Positions 1 to 6,035 of a stretch of 10,284 nt of DNA are shown here, piece by piece. The DNA is taken from assembly GCA_910585235.1 (NCBI GenBank), contig CAJUCM010000028.1, positions 264 through 10,547 of the forward strand, given 5' to 3'. Numbering within the stretch: the first letter of the stretch is position 1; each line of letters opens with the position of its first letter. The notes below the pieces were generated by a model, which was not told where the DNA came from, did no database searches, and saw only the letters and a program-made list of their open reading frames with translations. Source of the stretch: an uncultured Christensenella sp. GTDB taxonomy: Bacteria > Bacillota > Clostridia > Christensenellales > Borkfalkiaceae. A program made the translations under genes and the position numbers.

Positions 1-41
1 GAACGACCGTAAAGAATGTCAGTCGTTCGTTTTATTTTTTT
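1..41 (+). terminator. Intrinsic terminator of a gene left of the window
   Basis: The arms gaacgac (1-7) and gtcgttc (22-28) pair perfectly and are followed by a T-rich tract (30-41). The arm could be longer, because G29 would pair with a C just outside the window. The 14-base loop is rather large. The gene that it ends is not in the window, so the assignment rests on the stem plus the T-tract only. Confidence 0.55.
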
Positions 42-52
42 GCATTCGTGCA

Positions 53-64
53 TATAATATCATG
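53..64 (+). promoter_or_regulatory. TATAAT -10 box directly before the ylmC-like start
   Basis: A perfect TATAAT lies at 53-58, only five bases before the GTG codon at 64. No convincing -35 is seen; at 17-bp spacing the bases are T-rich, inside the terminator tail. No Shine-Dalgarno sequence is present. If this is the -10 box, transcription would begin at about 64-66, so the mRNA would be leaderless. The alternative is that the hexamer is chance and the promoter lies elsewhere. Confidence 0.4.
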
Positions 65-411
65 TGGAAACGAGCTTTTCGGAACTGAAACAAAAGGATA
101 CCGTCAATGTCTGCGACGGAAGACGGCTCGGCAAAGTATGCGATATTGTATTCACCTATCCTGAGGGAAAAGTGCAGGGGATCGTCGTGCCGGGAGGAAA
201 GGGATTCCGCTGGGGGAAGGCGGATATGTTTATCGAGTTGAAGAATATCGTGAGGATCGGCGAGGACGTCGTGCTTGTGGAGATCAAGGGCGCTTCGCAA
301 TGCGAACCGAAAAAGAACGATAAGTGTGAAGATTTCAGACCGCACTGTCCGCCTCCTCCTGCTCCCCGTCCGCAGCCGCGCGATCGGCGCGATTATGGGG
401 AATACGAATAA
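64..411 (+). CDS. YlmC/YmxH family PRC-barrel sporulation protein
   Basis: A 115-residue protein. Residues 1-77 match the small PRC-barrel YlmC/YmxH family of spore-forming Firmicutes: an opening FSELKQKDTVNVCDGRRLGK, the segment VQGIVVPGG, and a closing IVRIGEDVVLVEI. Members are linked to sporulation, but their biochemical role is unknown. Family members are usually about 80-90 residues. Here an extra tail (about 78-115) is added, with Cys80, Cys88 and Cys95, a run of four prolines, and Pro/Arg-rich then acidic residues. The start is the GTG at 64, because an in-frame stop lies at 55-57 and no other start fits the family N-terminus. There is no ribosome binding site; a TATAAT sits just upstream. 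The gene stands alone and converges on the DnaD-like gene across a shared terminator. Confidence 0.85.
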   Translation: METSFSELKQKDTVNVCDGRRLGKVCDIVFTYPEGKVQGIVVPGGKGFRWGKADMFIELKNIVRIGEDVVLVEIKGASQCEPKKNDKCEDFRPHCPPPPAPRPQPRDRRDYGEYE

Positions 412-441
412 AAAACGCGGTATCAACCGCGTTTTGTTTTT
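412..441. terminator. Bidirectional intrinsic terminator between convergent genes
   Basis: The perfect 10-bp arms aaaacgcggt (412-421) and accgcgtttt (426-435) flank the loop atca. A T-rich tail (432-441) follows on the plus strand. The A-run at 411-415 gives a U-tract on the minus strand. It therefore serves both the ylmC-like gene, whose stop ends at 411, and the DnaD-like gene, whose stop is at 440-442. Confidence 0.9.
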
Positions 442-2149
442 AGGACGGACGATAGCAATCGCACATTCTGCCGTCTTTCAGAAAGCCGGTATCCGAACAC
501 TTTTTGCAGGTATAATTCGGCAGAAGATCGGCTTCCGCGATCCCCGATTCCCGTAAAGCGTTCTTTCGCCGCTCTTTGATTTGTTCAAGGGTGCGGCGCA
601 GGTCGGGGAGCTTTTCCGAATCAAACACTTCGGCGCGGGCAAGCGCGATTTCGCATTCTTTTAATTCGCTTTCGGCCTTTCGGAAATTGTCGTTTTCGGA
701 GGCTTTTTTGCGCATTTTTTCCGCTCGGTCGAGCGCCTGCTCCCGAAGCGAGGCGTAGTAACGTTCGCGCGAGCCGCGCATATCCGCCGCTATTGCCGCT
801 TCGTTCTGATAGACTGCGTTTTTATGCGGGGAGACGTTTTCGGGAATTGCCGAAAGAGTAAAAACGCCTTCCCGTTTCCATTCGGAAAGCAATTTGTTCA
901 TGTAGGGGAGAGGGGCGGATGCGTTTGCGCTACGTTTTGCCGCTTCCTTTATCATGGCGTCGGAAAAATTCCAGCTCTTCCACGCGGCGACCATATCGAG
1001 CGCGGATTGCGTCTTTTTAAGAACGCCGCATTCCGCTTGCAGGGATTGCAGAAGCCTGAAATCCTTGTCGCGTGCCGAGCAGTATGTTTTTACGCTTTCT
1101 CCGTCAACCGTACCGTCGCGGTAGAGCATATCGACGAGCGAATCCATTTCTCCGAATCCGTAGCCGAGCTTCATGCAGAACGAAGCGATCAGATTGAGCG
1201 AAGCGGCGTCATAACCGCGTTCGAGCCACTTTTCCGCATATTCCTCTGCGAACGGGCGGGGATTCTGTACTTTGACGCCGAGCCGCTTTGCGACGGCGTA
1301 AACGATCGCGGTCAGTTCGTCGCGTTTTGCAAGATAAATTTCCGCATCTTCCGCTTTATAGATATTTTTTTCTGCAAGTTCTTCCAAAACGGCGTTTACA
1401 GTGGTCAAAGAACCTTTTTTTAGCCGCTTTGCAACGGTGAAGATCGTTTCCGCCTGCATTCCCGCATTCAGCCACCGATTCAAAAATTCGTAATCGCTCT
1501 CCTGTACTTTTCGGTAGATTCCCAGATAGGAGAAAATTTTTGAAAGATCGCGTTCGTGTTCGTTAAAGTCCGCAAGTTCTTTTTCTGCCTGTTCGAGGGT
1601 ATATTTGCGCTCCCTGCACAGTTTAGCCGCTTTGTTGAGAATATGGGAGCAGGAAAGTTTTTCGCCGTCCTTTTTAACGCAGTATTCCGCTACGAGCAGA
1701 AACGCCTGCTGTTCCATAGGATTGTTTTCGAGAAATTCAAGAATTTTCTGCATTTCATAGGGCTTGAATTCTTTGTTCGCCTTTTGTAACAGCTTATAAA
1801 GCTCGCGGTTGAATTCCGCGTATTTTTCAGCTTTAACGGGCTTGGGTTTTCCGATCGAAGCGTTGACGGGGAGATATTCGACAAAGAGGGGATCGCGCGA
1901 AAGGATATGTACAAGGTCGCATTCTTCCCAGAAATTATAGATTTCAACGAGTTTTTCAGGGGAGAGACGGAGAAGTTTTGCGGTCGTTGCGGCATCGAAT
2001 TCTTCCGAACATTGGCAAAGATACAGACCGTAGAGATAAACTCTTACGGCGTCTCCGTCTGCCTGCGGCAGATATTTCGTTATGAACTGATTCTCCACGC
2101 TTGTAAACATATTGGCGGTGAAGCCCTTGGAGAAGGTGCTGAACGACAT
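440..2149 (-). CDS. DnaD-like replication protein with a C-terminal DnaC/DnaI-type zinc module
   Basis: A 569-residue protein. The N-terminus (about 1-95) fits the winged-helix domain of DnaD/DnaB primosome proteins. Four helical segments then resemble the DnaD C-terminal domain (DDBH2): about 131-193, 220-275, 302-357 and 384-434. The last is the clearest, with a Trp-x(8)-Ile helix, then YMNKLLSEW and KREGV. From about 455 a charged coiled region leads to LLPNYTCKKCSDTG and CDC (Cys548, Cys551, Cys563, Cys565). That pattern closely resembles the zinc-binding N-terminal domain of clostridial DnaC/DnaI helicase loaders, yet no P-loop or AAA+ domain follows. By family, DnaD-type proteins help load the replicative helicase at origins and stalled forks. 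I infer that this protein joins origin-remodelling and helicase-contact functions. The start is ATG at 2149, with a strong GGAGG six to seven bases upstream. DnaD usually has one DDBH2 domain and is much shorter. Confidence 0.8.
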   Translation of the reverse strand: MSFSTFSKGFTANMFTSVENQFITKYLPQADGDAVRVYLYGLYLCQCSEEFDAATTAKLLRLSPEKLVEIYNFWEECDLVHILSRDPLFVEYLPVNASIGKPKPVKAEKYAEFNRELYKLLQKANKEFKPYEMQKILEFLENNPMEQQAFLLVAEYCVKKDGEKLSCSHILNKAAKLCRERKYTLEQAEKELADFNEHERDLSKIFSYLGIYRKVQESDYEFLNRWLNAGMQAETIFTVAKRLKKGSLTTVNAVLEELAEKNIYKAEDAEIYLAKRDELTAIVYAVAKRLGVKVQNPRPFAEEYAEKWLERGYDAASLNLIASFCMKLGYGFGEMDSLVDMLYRDGTVDGESVKTYCSARDKDFRLLQSLQAECGVLKKTQSALDMVAAWKSWNFSDAMIKEAAKRSANASAPLPYMNKLLSEWKREGVFTLSAIPENVSPHKNAVYQNEAAIAADMRGSRERYYASLREQALDRAEKMRKKASENDNFRKAESELKECEIALARAEVFDSEKLPDLRRTLEQIKERRKNALRESGIAEADLLPNYTCKKCSDTGFLKDGRMCDCYRPS

Positions 2150-2184
2150 TTGTTCCTCCGTCCGAAAACGCGCGTACGGGCAAC

Positions 2185-2213
2185 ATTTTCCCCGAACGGT
2201 TAATTTCGGTCAA
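2185..2213 (-). promoter_or_regulatory. Candidate sigma-A type promoter of the DnaD-like gene
   Basis: On the minus strand TTGACC (2213-2208) and GAAAAT (2190-2185) are separated by 17 bases. They match the -35 consensus at five of six positions and the -10 at four of six. Transcription would start near 2178, leaving a leader of about 30 bases that includes the GGAGG site. The -35 overlaps the left arm of the inverted repeat at 2211-2230. Confidence 0.45.
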
Positions 2214-2239
2214 GCGCATTTCAACGCTTGCTTTTTTTT
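2211..2239 (+). terminator. Rightward intrinsic terminator between divergent genes
   Basis: CAAGCG (2211-2216) and CGCTTG (2225-2230) form a 6-bp stem with an 8-base loop. One C and then eight T residues (2232-2239) follow. The shape is that of an intrinsic terminator on the plus strand only; the minus strand has no U-tract after the stem. No plus-strand gene ends here. It may block antisense transcription coming out of the DnaD-like gene, or attenuate a longer sbcD transcript. Confidence 0.6.
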
Positions 2240-2269
2240 GAAATCCGTGTTACACTAATATAGCATAAC
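2238..2269 (+). promoter_or_regulatory. Candidate sbcD promoter with overlapping operator-like palindrome
   Basis: TTGAAA (2238-2243) and TAGCAT (2261-2266), 17 bases apart, form a plausible but weak promoter with a start near 2273. The -10 region lies inside an imperfect 21-bp palindrome (2249-2269) of form GTTAnnCTAnnnTAGnnTAAC, with seven of ten pairs matching. Such a position would suit a repressor. No known operator consensus was recognised. Confidence 0.4.
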
Positions 2270-2273
2270 TTTT

Positions 2274-2297
2274 GTCGAAAAGCAATGCCTTTTCGAC
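2274..2297 (+). promoter_or_regulatory. Leader hairpin upstream of sbcD
   Basis: GTCGAAAAG (2274-2282) and CTTTTCGAC (2289-2297) form a perfect 9-bp stem with a 6-base loop. It would begin at about the first base of the predicted sbcD mRNA. An A-rich stretch follows rather than T residues, so it is not a terminator. A 5'-end stabiliser, a translational control element or a DNA operator are all possible. Confidence 0.5.
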
Positions 2298-2319
2298 CGG
2301 AAAGAAAAAAATTCGGTTC

Positions 2320-3474
2320 ATGAAAATTTTACACACCTCCGATTGGCATATCGGAAAACGGTTATCCGATCGGGAACGACTTCCCGAACAGGAACTGGCG
2401 CTTGACGAAATTGCTGAAATTTGCGAAAAAGAAAACGTCGAACTCGTACTTGTTGCAGGTGACGTATTCGATACCTTTACTCCGCCGGCAGAGGCGGAAG
2501 AGCTTTTTTATGCAAAGATCAAAAAAATTGCGGGCAGGGACCGTGCGGTAGTGATTGTCAGCGGAAATCATGACGACGGGGTGCGTCTTTCCGCCGCCGC
2601 GCCCTTTGCCGCCGATTCAGGGGTGTATCTGTTCGGCAACAAACCCAAGCGGATCCCGCTGAACGGAACAAGAAAACTTCGCGCGGTTTCGGCGGGAGAT
2701 TTTTATATTCTTCTCGAAAACGAGAAGGGCGAGAAAGTATATGTCAGCGCTCTGCCGTATCCAAACGAGGCAAGCCTGAAAGAGGAAAAGACGGAAGAAA
2801 GCTATGAGGAGCGGATCCGCCGCCGTATCCGGCGCGGTGAAGAGGGATATGAAGCAGGGATCCCTTATATTCTTTTAGCGCATATTTTTACGGCGGGCGG
2901 TAAGTGCAGCGACAGCGAACGCGATATCGACCTCGGAGGCGCGCGCGCCGTTTCTTCTAAACTGTTTCCGAAGAATGCGTACGTTGCGCTGGGACACTTG
3001 CACCGTCCCCAAAAAATGGCGGAGAACGTTTTTTACAGCGGTTCGCTCCTGCAATATTCCTTTGACGAGGCGAATACGGAAAAGTCCGTACGGATTTTGG
3101 AAACGAACGGCGATCGGGTAGAGACCGTAAAAGTTATCCCGCTTCAATCAGGAAGAAAACTTGTTCGCCCAGAATGCAACGGCGCGGAGGAGGCGCTGAA
3201 ACTTCTTAGCGGATATGAGAATTGTTTTGTGGAACTTACGCTGAATCTCGATGCGCCGTTGACCTCGCAGGAGACGCAGGCGCTTAAAGACATCTGTGAA
3301 GGATTGATATTTATTGTTCCCCGCGTGAAAACGGGAGAGTTTGCGCCGATGTTCACGCGTTCCTCGCTGACTTCGGGAGAACTTTTTCAGGAATATTATC
3401 GCTCCAAATTCGGTGACGAGCCCAAGCGCGAACTCACGGAAAAGTTTCTGAGTTTGTTAAAGGAGGAAGAATGA
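2320..3474 (+). CDS. sbcD: SbcD, nuclease subunit of the SbcCD (Mre11-type) complex
   Basis: A 384-residue metallophosphoesterase of the Mre11/SbcD family. With SbcC it forms the Mn-dependent nuclease that opens DNA hairpins and processes break ends. The phosphoesterase motifs are all present: DWH (Asp8, His10), GDVFDT (Asp48), GNHD (Asn83, His84), AHIF (His188) and GHLH (His226, His228). The C-terminal part (about 275-384) fits the DNA-binding cap and SbcC-docking region. The ATG at 2320 is chosen because family members begin MKILHTSDWH. A TTG at 2272 would add 16 residues, but it lies in the leader hairpin and has no ribosome binding site. The Shine-Dalgarno before 2320 is weak: GGAAAG at 2299-2304, 15 bases away. 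The stop overlaps the sbcC start (ATGA), so the two are translationally coupled. Confidence 0.95.
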   Translation: MKILHTSDWHIGKRLSDRERLPEQELALDEIAEICEKENVELVLVAGDVFDTFTPPAEAEELFYAKIKKIAGRDRAVVIVSGNHDDGVRLSAAAPFAADSGVYLFGNKPKRIPLNGTRKLRAVSAGDFYILLENEKGEKVYVSALPYPNEASLKEEKTEESYEERIRRRIRRGEEGYEAGIPYILLAHIFTAGGKCSDSERDIDLGGARAVSSKLFPKNAYVALGHLHRPQKMAENVFYSGSLLQYSFDEANTEKSVRILETNGDRVETVKVIPLQSGRKLVRPECNGAEEALKLLSGYENCFVELTLNLDAPLTSQETQALKDICEGLIFIVPRVKTGEFAPMFTRSSLTSGELFQEYYRSKFGDEPKRELTEKFLSLLKEEE

Positions 3475-6026
3475 GACCCGTAAGCCTTGAATTCTGCGGG
3501 ATCAATTCCTTTTCCGAACCGCAGAAAATTGATTTTGAACAGCTCCTGCAATACGGGATTTTCGGCATTTTCGGAGATACGGGTTCGGGCAAGAGCACGA
3601 TCCTCGACTGTATCGGGTTTGCTCTGTACGGCGAAGTGATGCGCGCGCGTTCGGGGAAGATCGCAGATATTATCAATTATGATCAGAACAAGGCGTTCGT
3701 TCATTTTGAATTTGATATAGACTATGCGGGGAAGCGCCGCCGGTACCGCGTGGAGCGGGAACTCAAACGCAAAAACGCTTCGCAGAACTTAAAAGTTTAT
3801 GAGTTCGATGAGGAGAAAGACGCTTTTCTCTGTGTGGCGGACGCCGTAAGGCAGGGGAACGAACTTCTTAAAGCGGTGATCGGACTCGAACAGAGGGATT
3901 ATGAAAAGTGCATCGCGCTCCCGCAGGGCGAGTTTGCGCAGTTCGTCAGATCCGCGCCTTCCGACCGCCTGAAACTGATTTCGCGTCTTTTTGACTTGGA
4001 GCGTTACGGCGAACGGCTTGTAAAGCGCGTGAACGCCGCGTTCAAAGACGCGGAGATCGCCGTAGAACTTTCAAAGACGAAATTATTGCCCTACGGGCAG
4101 ATTTCCGAAGAGACAAACGGGCGTTTAAGGGAGGAGATCGGAACTCTTTCTAAAACCGCGGAAACCTTGAAAAAGAAGCTCGATGAGGTGCGCGAACGCG
4201 AAAAGAGCAAATCCGCAGACTTTGAAAAAGGAAAAGAAAAAAAAGTCTGGATTGAAAGATTTGAAAAGTTAAAGAGCGGATTGCCGCAAATGGAAATCCT
4301 TGAAAAAGAACTGACGCAACTGTCTGCGGCGGAGACGGTTCGCAGGACGGAAGAAGCGCTTCGGCGTGCCGATTGCGAAAAAAAGGAATCCGAGATTGCG
4401 TTTCAGAACGCGAATGGCAAACTTTTGCGTGCGAAAGAGACAGAGGCGAACGCGCTTTTATGGGACGCCGAAAAGGCGGAGAATGAGCTTGCGGCGCTGA
4501 ACGAACAGCGGTTGCGCAGTGAAGAACGGGAAAAACACGCAAAGCGTGCCGCGGAATTGCAGGAGCAGTTACGCGCTTCGCGGGAAGAATACAGACGGCT
4601 CAAAGATAAATTCCCCGCGTTCGATTACGAAAAAGAGAAAAAGGAAATCGAGGATCGGATCGCTTCTTACGGGAAAGCGGGCGCTTTTCAGAAAGCGGCG
4701 TTTTTCCGTGAAGAGTATGCGGAATTCAAGGACGAATTAGAGGCGGTTGAAAAAAAATTCCCCGAAACGGAAGAAGAAGTCGAACCGTTGATCCGTAAAT
4801 ATTCTGCGCTCGCAAAGGGTGAAACGGCGGATTTCTCGGTCTGGGAAAAGGAAAATGCGGAACGAGAGAAATTAGTAAAACAGGAGCATGAAAAACTCCG
4901 TATTCTCGAACAGCGCAACGGCGACTATAAGGCGCATCAGATCCGCTTGAAAAATATCGAAGAAGAGGGGTTGCGGCTCAAAAAGGAATTTGACGAAATT
5001 CAAAAAACAATAAGTGAAGCGATCCCGCTTGCAGAGCTGGAAGCGCGGATCGTCAGGTTAAAAAACGAGACAAAGTCTCACGTTAAAGAGATCGAGGACG
5101 CGAGAAAAGCGCGGAGCGCGGCAGAGGCAAACGTCGCCGTTTGCGCGGAGCGCGTCGGCGCAAGCAATAAAATTGTTGAAGAGAGAACAAGAAGTTTTTC
5201 GGAAGCGCTTGCAAACGGTCATTTTAAGGACGGCGCGGCGGCGAACGCTCTGTTGGAGAAGTACGGAGACGAAGAGGCGGCAAGGGCGCGCGCCGTCAAG
5301 TTCCGCGAAGATTATGCTTTTGCAAAAGCACAGAATGAAAGATTGAAAGCTGTCCCGTTCGTGGACGCGGAAGAGATAACGGCATTGCAGAACGCGCTCC
5401 AAGAAGCAGAACGGGAAAACGAGGAATGCGTCGCTTCGGTCGCGCTGAAAAAGGATGAGCTTGCCCGCGCGGAAGAGGCGCTGAAAGTTAAAATCGGGTT
5501 TGAAAAAGAACTCAAAGAAAACGAGAAGGAACTGTCCCTCTGCGAACGGCTCAAAAAACTTTTAGAGGGCAATAAGTTCATGGAGTTCATCGCGGAAGAA
5601 TATCTGACCGCAGTTTCATACAATGCGAGCGGAAGACTGTTGTCGCTGACGAACGGACAGTACTTTCTGAAATATGACGGCGGATTTTATGTAGGCGACA
5701 ATCTGCACGGCGGAGCGCTCCGCGGTGTCAATACGCTCTCCGGCGGAGAAACCTTTCTCGTTTCTCTGTCGCTCGCCTTGTCGCTTTCGCAGGAAATCGG
5801 CGCAAGGTATCTGCGTTCCTCGGAATTTTTCTTTTTGGACGAGGGGTTCGGAACGCTCGATTCAAAACTGGTCGATACCGTTATGGACAGTCTTGAAAAA
5901 CTGAGAAACGAAAAATTTTCTATCGGGATCATTTCTCATGTGGAAGAACTCAAACACAGGATTAACCGTAAATTGACTGTCAAAAAAGCGACCGAAAAAC
6001 ACGGTTCGCAAATAATCACTGAGTGA
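3471..6026 (+). CDS. sbcC: SbcC, Rad50-type ATPase subunit of SbcCD, short and hookless
   Basis: An 851-residue SMC/Rad50-like ATPase that drives the SbcD nuclease. Walker A is GDTGSGKST (35-43), the Q-loop is ALPQGEF (Gln152), the ABC signature is LSGGE (756-760), Walker B is FFFLDEGFG (Asp790, Glu791), and the switch His is His823 in ISHVEEL. Residues about 190-700 are Glu/Lys/Ala-rich and suggest antiparallel coiled coil. SbcC is normally about 1,000-1,130 residues with a CxxC zinc hook at the coil tip. This protein is shorter, and its single, scattered cysteines (for example 301, 558 and 653) nowhere form CxxC, so the hook appears to be absent. The start ATG overlaps the sbcD stop and has a strong AAAGGAGG upstream. 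The reading frame is intact from Walker A to Walker B, so simple gene damage is unlikely. Confidence 0.95.
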   Translation: MRPVSLEFCGINSFSEPQKIDFEQLLQYGIFGIFGDTGSGKSTILDCIGFALYGEVMRARSGKIADIINYDQNKAFVHFEFDIDYAGKRRRYRVERELKRKNASQNLKVYEFDEEKDAFLCVADAVRQGNELLKAVIGLEQRDYEKCIALPQGEFAQFVRSAPSDRLKLISRLFDLERYGERLVKRVNAAFKDAEIAVELSKTKLLPYGQISEETNGRLREEIGTLSKTAETLKKKLDEVREREKSKSADFEKGKEKKVWIERFEKLKSGLPQMEILEKELTQLSAAETVRRTEEALRRADCEKKESEIAFQNANGKLLRAKETEANALLWDAEKAENELAALNEQRLRSEEREKHAKRAAELQEQLRASREEYRRLKDKFPAFDYEKEKKEIEDRIASYGKAGAFQKAAFFREEYAEFKDELEAVEKKFPETEEEVEPLIRKYSALAKGETADFSVWEKENAEREKLVKQEHEKLRILEQRNGDYKAHQIRLKNIEEEGLRLKKEFDEIQKTISEAIPLAELEARIVRLKNETKSHVKEIEDARKARSAAEANVAVCAERVGASNKIVEERTRSFSEALANGHFKDGAAANALLEKYGDEEAARARAVKFREDYAFAKAQNERLKAVPFVDAEEITALQNALQEAERENEECVASVALKKDELARAEEALKVKIGFEKELKENEKELSLCERLKKLLEGNKFMEFIAEEYLTAVSYNASGRLLSLTNGQYFLKYDGGFYVGDNLHGGALRGVNTLSGGETFLVSLSLALSLSQEIGARYLRSSEFFFLDEGFGTLDSKLVDTVMDSLEKLRNEKFSIGIISHVEELKHRINRKLTVKKATEKHGSQIITE

Positions 6027-6035
6027 GGTAATAAT

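Noticed and set aside
1..440. A displaced DnaC AAA+ ATPase downstream of the DnaD-like stop
   Set aside because: I looked for a Walker A motif on the minus strand left of 440 and found none; the region is filled by the ylmC-like gene and terminators.
824..1423. A 199-codon open frame on the plus strand
   Set aside because: It is antisense to the DnaD-like gene, is Phe/Cys/Arg-rich and matches nothing known.
2272..2319. TTG at 2272 as start of sbcD
   Set aside because: It lies at the base of the leader hairpin, has no ribosome binding site and would add 16 residues not seen in SbcD. The ATG at 2320 gives the family N-terminus.
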